A stretch of 64,000 bases of DNA from OMPR01 sp965183835 (GCA_965183835.1 CBCYME010000027.1:62001-126000); one strand, 5' to 3'; shown: positions 40,728 through 50,017, counted from the first letter of the stretch. Translations and numbers: made by a program. Notes: generated from the sequence alone by a model not told the origin.

Positions 40728-42095
40728 CTAAGAAACAGCCATATCAACCTCGGCAGGCAGTTCGTGCAAATCATATCCGAATGACTTGGCGCGACGCTTT
40801 AGGTTACCAAGGACACGGTTGCGGTACCGTTCCTCATAATGTGCTGCGCCGGGGTCTTTGTACGTCATGCCATGCCGTAGGGTGTTGTAGAACAGCACGG
40901 CGATCTTGCGCGCCGTCGCAGTGACTGCCTTGGCCTTGCCTGCTCGGGCGGCCAACCGTCGATAAAATGCGCCAAGAGCAGTATCACTTCGTCCGATTGT
41001 AACAGCGGCCAATCGTAAGAGGGCAGCGGCGCGGCTCGATGACCGTCGCGTCCGAGACGACAGCATTTTTCCACCAGATATTTTGTTGCCCGGTGCCAGA
41101 CACAGCCATGACGTGAAGTGTTTGGCACTTGGCCATGCGCGCAGGTCAGTCCCACACTCCCCAACCAACTTGAGCGATAGTGAAGGTCCCATCCCATGGA
41201 TCTCGGTCAGATCAACACCAAGAACTCCAAACAGCGCCGCGCGTACATCAAATGACGGCGTGCTGACCTGCTTGGTCTTTGTGCGTGGACGGGGTAGCTG
41301 GCTGGGGTCGTGATCTTGGTCTGCGCCCAGTTCGGCTAGCGTAGCCTCAAGATGGCGATCGCATTCCAGCATTTTGCCTTTGTAGAAGTCATAGAGCTCC
41401 AGTGACTGGGTCAGCGCGAAGAGGTGCTCCGGACGATCGTTACCGTTCAGGGCAGCTTTGATTGTCTCAACAGATGCGCGACAGCGGACATCGCGATGAG
41501 ATGCCAAAACGTCCAAATCCCGTTCGCCTGCGGCGATCGCGCGGATGATCTTCATTCCGGTTACACCGGTGATGTCAGACACAACGTGATGCAGTTGCAG
41601 GTTCATTTCCATCAGTGCCTTCTGCATGTGTTGGATATGGGCCGCCGCATACTCTACCAACCTCTCCCGTTGGCGCAGGTACGCCCGCAGTGTGGCGATC
41701 TCAGCTGATGGGCGGAAACTGCCGCGTAGCAAACCGTAGGAATGCAGCTGTCGTAACCAACTGGCATCGCTTACGTCGGTTTTGCGGCCTGGGACATTCT
41801 TGGCATAGCGCGCGTTGACCAGAATGACCTCGAAGCCGTGCTGCTCAAGTATCTCGTAAGCCGGAATCCAGTAGACACCCGTGGATTCCATCGCAACGCT
41901 GGTAACGCCGTGCGTTTTGAACCAATCAGCAAGATTATGCAGGTCATGGGTGAAGGTGCCAAACGCGCGTACCGGGTCGTCGGTCGCGTCGGGGTTCACC
42001 GCCGCCATGTGCTCTCGTGAACCGATATCAACAGCAGCAGCGCCGATGTTCACGGTCTCAATCGCTGGCGTCTTGTGGCTCTTTTGCTTCGCCAT
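40728..42095 (-). CDS. IS110-family recombinase/transposase
   Basis: The start at 42095 with AGGAGG upstream gives 455 residues. The N-terminal RuvC-like DEDD domain shows AAVDIGSREH and VAMESTGVYWIPAYEIL, NARYAKNVPGRKTDVSDASWLRQLHSYGLL. The C-terminal transposase_20 domain has IHGMGPSLSLKLVGECG, with the probable catalytic serine in the SGGKMLSSRTRR region. In the minus-strand leader a small hairpin (CTTCTGT/ACAGAAG) flanks the ribosome site. Confidence 0.9.
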   Translation of the reverse strand: MAKQKSHKTPAIETVNIGAAAVDIGSREHMAAVNPDATDDPVRAFGTFTHDLHNLADWFKTHGVTSVAMESTGVYWIPAYEILEQHGFEVILVNARYAKNVPGRKTDVSDASWLRQLHSYGLLRGSFRPSAEIATLRAYLRQRERLVEYAAAHIQHMQKALMEMNLQLHHVVSDITGVTGMKIIRAIAAGERDLDVLASHRDVRCRASVETIKAALNGNDRPEHLFALTQSLELYDFYKGKMLECDRHLEATLAELGADQDHDPSQLPRPRTKTKQVSTPSFDVRAALFGVLGVDLTEIHGMGPSLSLKLVGECGTDLRAWPSAKHFTSWLCLAPGNKISGGKMLSSRTRRSSSRAAALLRLAAVTIGRSDTALGAFYRRLAARAGKAKAVTATARKIAVLFYNTLRHGMTYKDPGAAHYEERYRNRVLGNLKRRAKSFGYDLHELPAEVDMAVS

Positions 42096-42337
42096 CTTCT
42101 GTCCTCCTGTTGGCAACAGAAGGGCGTGGGCTATGCAAATCCGTCATCTTCCTAACCGGGATCACCGTACAACAGCGTCACCACTCTCAAGTTCGCATCA
42201 ACCCATGGACCACGTTTTTTAACGGGGTTCTGCCCAAAAGCAGACCACCAATAAGCGAACGGCCGCTGCCCTTCATAGAGCAACACTAGCACGGGCTGTT
42301 TCTACCGCGCACAGGCGGGCCAAAACCCGGAACGGTT
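42096..42337 (-). ncRNA. candidate bridge (seek) RNA region of the IS110 element
   Basis: IS110-group elements make a bispecific guide RNA from the noncoding end upstream of the recombinase. This element has its only long noncoding stretch there. The stretch contains TTAAAAAAC on the minus strand (complement of 42214-42222), the same as the insertion junction TTAAAAAAC (complement of 42337-42345). This fits a target-guide loop. The fold and boundaries are not established. Confidence 0.5.
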
Positions 42338-42577
42338 TTTTAAGATCTCCCTCTCCTCCTTGAGAATGCGGTTCTCGCGCCGGAGCCGGTCATTCTCTTG
42401 GGCGAGGCTCAAATCCTCCTTCGAAACCACATCCGTGTCTCGATGCGTCGTGATCCATTTGTTCAGCGTCGACATGCCCACGCCCAGATCATCAGCCACC
42501 TGCCTACGCGTTAGCCCACTTGTCAGCGCAATACGCACCGCATCCTGGCGGAATTCGTCCGTCCGTTTCTGTCCCAT
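42302..42577 (-). pseudogene. IS3-family OrfA, truncated by IS110 insertion
   Basis: The first about 80 residues are a normal OrfA: a helix-turn-helix (GLTRRQVADDLGVGMSTLNKWI) and a leucine-zipper-like coil (LAQENDRLRRENRILKEEREILK). The last codons are read from the inserted element and end at an accidental stop. The displaced C-terminus (ATQFFAGQKP) is found just upstream of orfB. The break lies at the run of A residues where IS3 elements make their programmed frameshift. Confidence 0.85.
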
Positions 42578-42640
42578 AGTCAGCCTCCTTTGTTGCAGTA
42601 AATGCCATCAAAGGAGCGGCATCAAACCGCGACAGGTCCA

Positions 42641-42943
42641 AGCTGCATCTTTGACTAAAGATTAAAGTGTTGCATCGATCAGTTGAAACCAGCGCTGAGA
42701 GCAGTAATCCGGCGGGGCCGAATAGACCAGTGTAGGGCATTCAGGGCAAAATCACGCGCTGCACTGCCCCAAGGCAGGTCTGAGCCCTAATTGACATATG
42801 CTACGCGCTGAGTGAATGCTGATGTTAGCCATGTGGAAGCTTCGTACTCACATTGGTATATGCAAAGGTCCTCACCAACTGCCACTATGATCAACAAGTG
42901 CTGGTTGGCAATCGTTGCGACAGCATCCAACCTCTAACAATGG
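42641..42943. other. gene-free stretch beside the IS3 element
   Basis: These 303 bases lie between the IS3 right end and a doubtful small membrane-protein frame. No clear coding, RNA or repeat signal was seen. Confidence 0.35.
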
Positions 42944-43387
42944 ATGAACGTATTCAGTGCTTTGGTTATTGAAGATAGCCGCAAGAACCCTTGCAATGCC
43001 TATGGTGTTATTTGCTATGTCTGGGGTTTTACTGGCGGCTTCTGGACACTACGCGCCGCCCCCCCCGGTCTCAATGATAGCTGCCCCAAACAATTACTGG
43101 CAACGACCCGGCTAATTGTCATGGCAGCTGGTTCAATAGCGCTTGCTTTAGCCGCTGTGCGTTTAGGGTACGATTCCTATAAAACGCCGCTTCTCTTAGG
43201 GCTTATGGCGTTCCTGATGTTTTGGTTTGGTAACGGCGACTTTGATTTCAGCGACTTACGCGATACTGCTAGGCTCAACCGAAATGAATGTGTTCGATGG
43301 GGGATGATCCTGGTACTTGTTTCTTGCGGGAGCGCTGTTTTGACGATGAAATTGGCTCGAACAGTTATCGGAAGATGGCAGCACTGA
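42944..43387 (+). CDS. possible hypothetical membrane protein
   Basis: The frame has 147 residues with two or three hydrophobic stretches (LIVMAAGSIALALAAVRLG, TPLLLGLMAFLMFWFG, GMILVLVSCGSAVLTM). No ribosome site or family match is apparent, and the first 50 residues look unconvincing. A start further in is possible. It may be a decayed gene. Confidence 0.35.
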   Translation: MNVFSALVIEDSRKNPCNAYGVICYVWGFTGGFWTLRAAPPGLNDSCPKQLLATTRLIVMAAGSIALALAAVRLGYDSYKTPLLLGLMAFLMFWFGNGDFDFSDLRDTARLNRNECVRWGMILVLVSCGSAVLTMKLARTVIGRWQH

Positions 43388-44235
43388 ACGTATGCTCTGT
43401 GATGATTGCCCTCAACGTGAGTGGTTTGCAATTTGGGTGACCTTCGTGCGGGCGCGCGACCAATTCCAATGGTTTTGAAAATGGAAAATAGGAACTACGT
43501 TGATACTCTAATGAGTTCCCAATGCTTTCTCAGCCGACTTGAGGTCAGATGACAACCGTCAAGACAACGGACCTTGGCGCAGCCGCAGCGAAAGCTAACA
43601 AAGTCCCGCACCTTACCAGTTCGCTGTCGGCGCGATTTTGCACCTGCAGCGAAGGTCTGGAATGACGAGCCGCACCGCAGCAACACAGATCACCGGTCAA
43701 TGGCCGGTCTGGGCCGTTCACGTCACCCTACATCACGGGCGGGTTCCAGCCCAAAGCTGACATGGCGCTTCGACACTCCGGGCGGAAACCCGACCTTAGC
43801 TGCGTCTGCGAAAATTCCGTGCCAGACAGGCAAAAGCGGCCATTCAAGCCCTAGCAGATCGAAACCCACATGCTGCCCTGCGCACCTAGGTCAGCTAAGC
43901 GCAGATAGCGGAATTTGCAAAGTTTGGACTCGAGTGTCGACTGAACGGGACAAACCGACCTTAAGCAGTCGCGGCTGTTGCTGTCGCGGAAACTGTTTGC
44001 ATCTGCAGCGACAGTTGCCTGACGATGCCATGGCTTCACTAAACCAGACGTTCAAACCTCTACCCGAATTCAGGCAACTTTAGATGTGTGAAAGTGGAAA
44101 ATGGCGGTGCCGGCTTTCGCTGCGCTTCGCATTAACTCACACACTGCGGATATGGACGAAAGTAAGGTTTGGCGTCGCCGCAGTAAAAGTCCGCTCTTTG
44201 GCCGATTGTTATCATCTCGCGTATGTCGCGAACGA
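43388..44235. other. gene-free stretch with degenerate repeats
   Basis: About 850 bases without a credible gene. It holds a reverse copy of the dispersed motif (CCAGCCCAAAGCTGACAT near 43752) and several worn GCAGCGAAAG/GTCCCGCA-like fragments of the kind that also occur at 47.6, 50.2 and 56.2 kb. It looks like decayed accessory DNA. Confidence 0.45.
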
Positions 44236-44727
44236 TCAAACGATTTGAAAAACCCCCGTGTCCTTAAATGACTGCCAGTGTGCAAACGTAGGGTACTCAG
44301 TCGATTCGAAGCTATCTCGGTCAATATCCTCATAGCGGGTAAACTTAATCTCGGATGCCTCATCACCGTCGGGGGCATAATCGGAGTTTGCGAGGTAGCC
44401 GTGGGCAAGCAGGGAGATGTTTTGCAACTGATCCCCATTAGGATATGTGTGTTTCTCTACGTTTGGATTTGAAGACAAACCGAACGCTGTGACCCTCTCA
44501 ATGGATGCGCTTGCTTCTTCCAAGGCCTCTCGAAAAACAACGTCCATCAGAGATTCATCTAGTTCCATCAATCCACCCGGCAAACCCCAAACGCCGCTGT
44601 CTGTTCGCTTGATTAACAGAAACCTACCCAAGTTATCTTCGATCAAGACGCGCGCACCGACGGCCAAAAGGCATCTGTTTCCGACTAAGGCTCGCAGTTT
44701 CCCCAAATAGCTCTCAGAAAAGTGCAT
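44236..44727 (-). CDS. Nudix hydrolase
   Basis: The start at 44727 with GGGGAG upstream gives 163 residues. The Nudix box is complete (G-x5-E-x7-REALEEAS, starting GLMELDE), embedded in VWGLPGGLMELDESLMDVVFREA-type context. It hydrolyses a nucleoside diphosphate linked to another group; the substrate cannot be assigned. The C-terminal FTRYEDIDRDSF and PTFAHWQSF segments resemble ADP-ribose/NUDT-like proteins of Gram-positive type, suggesting transfer. There is no operon partner. Confidence 0.85.
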   Translation of the reverse strand: MHFSESYLGKLRALVGNRCLLAVGARVLIEDNLGRFLLIKRTDSGVWGLPGGLMELDESLMDVVFREALEEASASIERVTAFGLSSNPNVEKHTYPNGDQLQNISLLAHGYLANSDYAPDGDEASEIKFTRYEDIDRDSFESTEYPTFAHWQSFKDTGVFQIV

Positions 44728-45087
44728 AATAAATCTCCCCAAAAACACACAATAATATCCGTACGAACAGTTTGCAGACTTCGCGCACGGTGCAGCATTT
44801 GTCAATTCGGGTCATTCGTCCGAGTTTGCCGCGCTGTGCACGAAAGTTCGTAGCTATCCGTTGCCTAAAACTCGCTATATTGCCAGCGACAGATGCCCGG
44901 GTTGACCGCTGCATTGCAGCACGAGTTTTCAAGTGCGGCAGTTTCCTCTCTGCGAGCGCTCGCAGCGTAAAAAAATTCACAAAATGGGCTCTTGGACGAA
45001 GCCGCTCGCGCGGCACTGGCGCTTGTGGCAAGTGTATTCAAGCATCCCACATGTTGGCGGATTTTGCGATCTGGCTGATCTGTTTGA
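44728..45087. other. gene-free stretch between the Nudix gene and the IS91-type element
   Basis: These 360 bases hold the Nudix promoter and worn repeat-like sequence. No credible gene was seen. The left boundary of the IS91-type element probably lies in the right part of this stretch, but I cannot fix it. Confidence 0.35.
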
Positions 45088-45107
45088 CGATTGAGGTTTC
45101 TCAATCG
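45088..45107. promoter_or_regulatory. perfect hairpin before the tyrosine recombinase gene
   Basis: CGATTGAG (45088-45095) and CTCAATCG (45100-45107) enclose GTTT. It ends 5 bp before the AGGAGG ribosome site. It may be a regulatory stem-loop or part of the element's terminal structure. Confidence 0.5.
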
Positions 45108-45124
45108 ACAGACAGGAGGATTTC

Positions 45125-46012
45125 ATGGTCAGCGAGAGAACAACGCCGCTTCGTGAGCGGATGATCGAAGATATGCGCATTCGGGGTTTAGGGCCGCAAT
45201 CTCAACGGGCGCATATTCGGGCGATCAAGGATTTTGCCGGATTTCTGAAGCATTCACCAGATACGGCGACACCCGAGGAGCTGCGCGCGTATCAGCTTCA
45301 CATGACAGATACCGAGGTCACGCCCTCGGTCTACAATGCCCGCATCACTGCCTTGCGTTTCTTTTTCTCGATGACCTGCGGGCGTGATGGGATGAAGAAG
45401 TACATGCAATTCCGCACCGAGCCGCGCAAACTGCCTGCTGTGCTCAGCGTCGAAGAGGTTTCAGAACTTTTGGCGGTGGCACCGGGTCCGGGGCTCAAAT
45501 ATCGAGCGGCACTCAGTATCTCTTATGGTGCTGGCCTGCGCGCCTCTGAGGTCTGCAATCTCACGACCAGTGATATCGACAGTGATCGAATGTTGATCCA
45601 TGTCGTGCAGGGCAAGGGGCGTAAAGACCGCAAGGTGATGCTGTCACCTGGATTGCTCGACCTGTTGCGTGATTATTGGTGCGAAGCACGTCCCGAGGGC
45701 TGGATGTTCCCCGGCAAGCCAAAGATCAACCCGATCTCACCCCGCCAGTTGAACAGGGCATTTACGTCCGCCAAGCGCATGGCCGGGATCAACAGACCCG
45801 CAACGCTGCACACACTACGGCACAGCTTTGCCACCCATTTGCTGGAAGCCGGGACAGATGTTCGGGTGATCCAAGTGCTGCTTGGCCATGCCAAGCTGAC
45901 GACCACAGCCCAGTACACCAAAGTCGCCACCAAGATGATCCGGGATACGACCAGCCCGTTTGAAGCCCTCAAACAATTGAACCTGCAGACACGCAAGAAG
46001 CGACCCGGATGA
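45125..46012 (+). CDS. tyrosine recombinase of the IS91-type element
   Basis: The protein has 295 residues. The N-terminal SAM-like core-binding domain (RTTPLRERMIEDMRIRGLGPQSQ) is followed by the catalytic domain. The conserved residues are R in YGAGLRASEVCNL, K in QGKGRKDRKV, H-x-x-R in LHTLRHSFATHLLEAG, H in LLGHAKLTTTAQYT and the tyrosine Y of that last motif. A strong AGGAGG precedes the ATG. It probably assists movement of the linked HUH transposase. Confidence 0.92.
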   Translation: MVSERTTPLRERMIEDMRIRGLGPQSQRAHIRAIKDFAGFLKHSPDTATPEELRAYQLHMTDTEVTPSVYNARITALRFFFSMTCGRDGMKKYMQFRTEPRKLPAVLSVEEVSELLAVAPGPGLKYRAALSISYGAGLRASEVCNLTTSDIDSDRMLIHVVQGKGRKDRKVMLSPGLLDLLRDYWCEARPEGWMFPGKPKINPISPRQLNRAFTSAKRMAGINRPATLHTLRHSFATHLLEAGTDVRVIQVLLGHAKLTTTAQYTKVATKMIRDTTSPFEALKQLNLQTRKKRPG

Positions 46013-46022
46013 CGGACGGGGA

Positions 46023-47216
46023 TTGCCCCGCCCAAGGCTGGAGGTTGCTGACATATTCCGCAAGCACGGTCCCGCGTGGCGGCGGGCCAATGCAGGGCAT
46101 GTCAGCCTGAGCCAGCTGAAGGTGATGTCGGCGATAGAGGCCTGCCGGACCGAGGCACTCGGTGGGCATGTGGCAGCCTGCACCAAGTGCGATCACCAGC
46201 ATATCGCCTACAATAGCTGCAAGAACCGGCATTGCCCGAAGTGTCAGGGACCTGCTGCGCGTGACTGGATGGCGGCACGGGCCGAAGACTTGCTGCCCGT
46301 TGAGTACTTCCATGTGGTCTTCACCCTGCCAGCCGAGATTGCCCGCATCGCCCTTTGGAACAAGCGGGCCGTCTACGGCCTGCTGTTCCGGGCGTCCGCC
46401 GAGACCGTGATGACCATCGCCGCTGATCCCAAGCGCATGGGTGCTCGCGTTGGCATGACCAGCGTGCTGCATACTTGGGGATCTGCGCTGACGCATCATC
46501 CCCACATTCACATGATCGTCCCGGGCGGCGGCCTGTCACCGGGTGGCACTCGGTGGATCGCCAGCAAACCGGGCTTCTTCCTGCATGTGCGAGTGTTGTC
46601 GCGCCTGTTCCGACGCCTGTTCATCGAAGGGTTGATGGCGCTGCATCGCTCGGGTGATCTGGCGTTTTATAGTGACCTAAAAGGGCTGGCTAAAACCGGT
46701 GCATTTGCAAACTGGTTGGCCCCGTTCCGCAAAATTGAATGGGTGGTCTATGCCAAACCACCCTTCGGCGGACCGGAGGCAGTTCTGGCCTACCTCAGTC
46801 GTTACACGCACCGTGTCGCAATCTCGAACCAGCGCCTCGTCTGCGCCGATGCAAACGCCGTAGCGTTCCGATGGAAGGACTATCGCATCAAGAGTGGTGA
46901 CCGACAAAAGGTGATGCGTTTGCCCACAGAAGAGTTCATCCGACGGTTCCTGATGCATGTTCTGCCCGACGGGTTCCACCGCATCCGACATTACGGTTTG
47001 CTGGCTTCCGCTCAACGCAAGGCCAACATCGCAAAGGTCCGTGCCCTGATTGGGGCAAGCGCTCCAGAACAAGAACCACGCTACGCCGATGATCCCGCAC
47101 CACTTGCATTGCGGGAACCATGCCCCTGTTGTGGTGGCACGATGCTGATCATCGAAACATTCAAACGCGGGCAGATTCCCCGATCCCGCGCCCCACCAAG
47201 GAAACAGGCCGCATGA
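46023..47216 (+). CDS. IS91-family HUH transposase
   Basis: The protein has 397 residues and probably starts at TTG (46023), coupled to the recombinase stop 10 nt upstream. A zinc-finger N-terminus (CTKCDHQHIAYNSCKNRHCPKCQ) precedes the HUH motif (HTWGSALTHHPHIHMIVPGGG). The catalytic tyrosine is in YLSRYTHRVAISN, and the C-terminal CPCCGGTM is a second metal-binding knuckle. It acts by rolling-circle transposition and can mobilise adjacent DNA. The frame is intact. Confidence 0.9.
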   Translation: MPRPRLEVADIFRKHGPAWRRANAGHVSLSQLKVMSAIEACRTEALGGHVAACTKCDHQHIAYNSCKNRHCPKCQGPAARDWMAARAEDLLPVEYFHVVFTLPAEIARIALWNKRAVYGLLFRASAETVMTIAADPKRMGARVGMTSVLHTWGSALTHHPHIHMIVPGGGLSPGGTRWIASKPGFFLHVRVLSRLFRRLFIEGLMALHRSGDLAFYSDLKGLAKTGAFANWLAPFRKIEWVVYAKPPFGGPEAVLAYLSRYTHRVAISNQRLVCADANAVAFRWKDYRIKSGDRQKVMRLPTEEFIRRFLMHVLPDGFHRIRHYGLLASAQRKANIAKVRALIGASAPEQEPRYADDPAPLALREPCPCCGGTMLIIETFKRGQIPRSRAPPRKQAA

Positions 47217-48063
47217 TCAATTGCCCGTTCATCTCATCCTATGCAAACCGGTTGCTTCAGCGACAACGGCCAAAATCCGTTGTGCGCAGCGATCCCAGAA
47301 GTCACATAAAAGGTGCAAATCGACAGCGCACTAGGCCAATTCCACGGCAACCGCGCTTGCCGAACGGCAAAACAGCCACCTTCAATCCGCAAAACAACGC
47401 ATCCGCAGCAGCTTCAAAACCAGCCCACAGCGCTCTTTCCCCATAGATACCGCCCAGCCCCCGCGGCTTCCTCCCTGAGAGATTTTCCAACGCGGGCCAC
47501 CCTCTCGCCAAGCCGCAACCGCACACTCTGGCCCGCATCAGAAAATCTTCATCTTAATCGGCCTTCGCTGCCCGCCGAACGAATGTCCGCTTTGGGCTGG
47601 GAGCAGCCACCCGCAGGGGACGGCAACTATGCGCAGTTAGTGTACTTTGCAAAGTCGCGGGAACGGCCCCGAGTAGACCTTGGTGCAAAGCGCTGTGAAC
47701 GGCAGCAATGCGCCCATTCTCTCGCTTGGCAAGTGGTGTAACATTTTAGCCAAATTACTCTCTCATCGATGAAGCAAAGGGCTATACTCAGATCTTTTAA
47801 GACTGTTACTGCCAAAGTGAGTTTCATTTGGTTTATAGGTCCATAAAACCGTATCTTGAGACATAAGTTTAGCTCACTCTCAACTGGGGTACTCTTTAAG
47901 AACTCAAATTAGCCACTGCTTCGTGAGTGTGAGTGTGAGTGTTATCAATTTAAAGAACTCGGAGACATCTTGCTTCGAATCAAAATCTAGCCAACGATAA
48001 AAATATCAGATTTCCATTTTTTCGCCCAATTCAAAAATCCCTTAAACGCAAAGGACTAGTTCC
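47217..48063. other. gene-free stretch between IS91-type and DUF3604 genes
   Basis: About 850 bases. The first part is GC-rich and may be the 3' end of the IS91-type element. A dispersed-repeat copy (ATGTCCGCTTTGGGCTGG) starts at about 47583. The last 250 bases are AT-rich and include GTGAGT repeats (47926-47940). They probably carry the promoter of the DUF3604 gene. Confidence 0.45.
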
Positions 48064-49986
48064 ATGTCCAAGAAACTGGCGCTCGCCGCATTTAGTATTT
48101 CAACGTTTCTTTCTGCTTCCGGTCATGCGCAAGTTACGACGGACGCCGGAACAATTGACCCTGCGGAGGTTGAGCGCTTTTTCGGTCAACCGAGTTACTC
48201 CCCATATGCTGGTCAGAATTTCCCTCCGCGGCCGCTATGGGGAGAAATCCACCTGCATACCTCTTGGTCTCCCGATGCAATAGCTGCGGGAACAAGGGTT
48301 GGGCCGGATGACGCGCTTAGGTACGCTAAAGGCGCAGAAATAACCTCTAGTACTGGCGTGCCGGTGAAATTGTCTCGGCCGTATGACTTTATGATGGTTG
48401 CTGATCACTCCGACGCTATGGGCGTGATGAGCGCAGTTCTTGATGGCGATCCGGCTTTTATGTCAGATCCGAAATTAAAAAGTTGGAATCAGGGAATGAA
48501 TGCCGGCGGTGAGGCCGCCAGTGCTGTCGTCATGGAAATGATCACCCTTCAAGGGCAAGGTCAACTGCCAGATGCTTTGACTGACAACGGCGTTCAGCAT
48601 GACACTTGGAAGAAAATGACTGAAATCGTTGAAAAGAACAACGACCCCGGAAATTTCACGGCTCTCATCGGCTATGAATGGACGTCAAATTTTGGCGGAG
48701 GGAATAATCTGCACAGGAACGTCGTATATCGCGATGGAAAAGCACTCGCTGACCTTGTGCGGCCTATGACGACGTTTGACAGCGAGATTCCAAGCGATCT
48801 TTGGGAATGGATGGCGAACTACGAAGAGAAAACGGGGGGGAAGGTGCTCGCGGTTCCGCACAATGGGAACTTGTCCAATGGATTGATGTTCGCTCTCGAA
48901 ACTCCGGATGGCAATCCCATTGATGCTGAATGGGCTGCTCTGAGGGCCCGTTGGGAGCCCCTCTATGAGGTGACACAGAGTAAAGGGACATCTGAACAGC
49001 ATCCTTCTCTCGCGCCATCGGACGAGTTTGCAGATTTTGAGATTTGGGATAAAGGCAACCTAAATGTGGTTCCAAAAGAGCCCGGAATGATCGATTATGA
49101 GTACTCCCGCGAAGCCTTAAAACGAGGTTTGTCCCTAAAGGATGAGTTCGGTACGAACCCATTCAAGTTTGGTATGATCGGATCAACAGATGATCATACT
49201 GGCGTGTCCTCAGCCGAAGAGAATAACTTCTTTGGGAAGTTTCCAGCAAGCGAACCATCTGCCGAAAGATCGACGGGCAACGCATTTGATTTCGAAGGGC
49301 GTACCGTCAAAGATTGGCAGCTTGGAGCGTCGGGTCTGACCGCTGTTTGGGCGCACGAGAATACCCGTGCCTCAATTTGGGATAGCATGAAGCGCAAAGA
49401 GGTTTACGGAACAACGGGCACACGGATTGCTGTGCGCTTTTTTGGCGGATGGGAATTCGATGAGGCCGACTCTACAGGCCGAAACCCAGGCGCTATCGGC
49501 TATGGCAAAGGTGTTCCTATGGGGGGTGACCTTCATCCTGCTCCTGAAGGATCGACGTCGCCAAACTTTCTTGTCGCGGCCCTAAAAGACCCATGGTCAG
49601 GAAATCTCGACCGCATCCAAATCGTGAAAGGGTGGGTAGATTCCGAAGGCACCATGCAGGAGAAAATCTACAATGTAGCTTGGTCCGGCGAGAGAGCCAT
49701 TGATGCTACTGGAAATCTTCCGATGGTGAGAGATACTACGGACGTTGCAAACGCCACTTGGTCAAATACCATCGGTGCTCCAGAGTTAATATCCGTCTGG
49801 CAAGACCCTGATTTTGATCCATCTCTTAGTGCATTCTATTATGCGCGTGTGCTTGAGATCCCAACGCCGCGTTGGACAGCTTTCGATGCTATCTATTTTG
49901 AAGAAGCAAATTTTGCACCAGAGGTTCCGATGACCATCGTAGAGCGTGCTTACACGTCACCAATTTGGTATGCGCCCGAAGGATAG
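48064..49986 (+). CDS. secreted DUF3604 protein (PHP-like metal hydrolase)
   Basis: The protein has 640 residues with a signal peptide (SKKLALAAFSISTFLSASGHAQ). The PHP-like metal-site motifs are WGEIHLHTSWSPD, MMVADHSDAMG, AVPHNGNLS and IGSTDDHTGV. DUF3604 is a large, poorly characterised family, often exported. Codon use is visibly less GC-biased than in the core genes, consistent with transfer. It stands alone and ends at a strong terminator. The substrate is unknown. Confidence 0.88.
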   Translation: MSKKLALAAFSISTFLSASGHAQVTTDAGTIDPAEVERFFGQPSYSPYAGQNFPPRPLWGEIHLHTSWSPDAIAAGTRVGPDDALRYAKGAEITSSTGVPVKLSRPYDFMMVADHSDAMGVMSAVLDGDPAFMSDPKLKSWNQGMNAGGEAASAVVMEMITLQGQGQLPDALTDNGVQHDTWKKMTEIVEKNNDPGNFTALIGYEWTSNFGGGNNLHRNVVYRDGKALADLVRPMTTFDSEIPSDLWEWMANYEEKTGGKVLAVPHNGNLSNGLMFALETPDGNPIDAEWAALRARWEPLYEVTQSKGTSEQHPSLAPSDEFADFEIWDKGNLNVVPKEPGMIDYEYSREALKRGLSLKDEFGTNPFKFGMIGSTDDHTGVSSAEENNFFGKFPASEPSAERSTGNAFDFEGRTVKDWQLGASGLTAVWAHENTRASIWDSMKRKEVYGTTGTRIAVRFFGGWEFDEADSTGRNPGAIGYGKGVPMGGDLHPAPEGSTSPNFLVAALKDPWSGNLDRIQIVKGWVDSEGTMQEKIYNVAWSGERAIDATGNLPMVRDTTDVANATWSNTIGAPELISVWQDPDFDPSLSAFYYARVLEIPTPRWTAFDAIYFEEANFAPEVPMTIVERAYTSPIWYAPEG

Positions 49987-50017
49987 TTGGCCTAATTTAT
50001 AGCTCGGACTATTAAAA

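Larger units (their letters stand above)
40726..42337 (-). mobile_element. IS110-type element inserted in IS3 orfA
   Basis: The boundary is inferred by rejoining orfA: the upstream part ends ...GAGATCTTAAAAAA and the downstream part restarts at AGCAACGCAG, giving the normal EILKKATQFF reading. Subterminal inverted repeats GAAACAGCC and GGCTGTTTC lie near the two ends. The recombinase gene almost touches one end; the other end has about 240 noncoding bases upstream of the gene. Boundaries are good to a few bases. Confidence 0.75.
39755..42640 (-). mobile_element. IS3-family element interrupted by an IS110-type element
   Basis: Ends are defined by imperfect 28-bp inverted repeats beginning TGGACCTGTC and reading TGCCGCTCC further in (39755 side and 42640 side). 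Without the nested element the length is about 1.27 kb, normal for IS3. OrfA is split near its end; OrfB is intact. No target duplication is visible at the two flanks, and the outer flanks do not match the related uninterrupted locus at 62405, which suggests a later deletion or rearrangement. Confidence 0.8.
45088..47216 (+). mobile_element. IS91-type rolling-circle element with an upstream tyrosine recombinase (ends uncertain)
   Basis: It holds a XerC/D-like recombinase and an HUH transposase read in the same direction 10 nt apart, an arrangement known for many alphaproteobacterial IS91 relatives. The coordinates cover the genes and the hairpin only. The true ends (origin and terminator of rolling-circle transfer) are not identified. 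The 3' end may reach to about 47570, where the sequence changes to worn repeats. Confidence 0.7.

Noticed and set aside
43574..44083. A 169-residue plus-strand frame in the repeat-rich stretch
   Set aside because: The frame runs through worn repeats and reads as unordered Pro/Ser/Arg-rich sequence.
47302..47538. A 78-residue minus-strand frame after the IS91-type transposase
   Set aside because: No ribosome site; very high Gly/Arg/Cys content typical of a non-coding frame in GC-rich DNA.
47926..47940. GTGAGT short tandem repeat as a regulatory array
   Set aside because: Only about two and a half units; too short to support a call.
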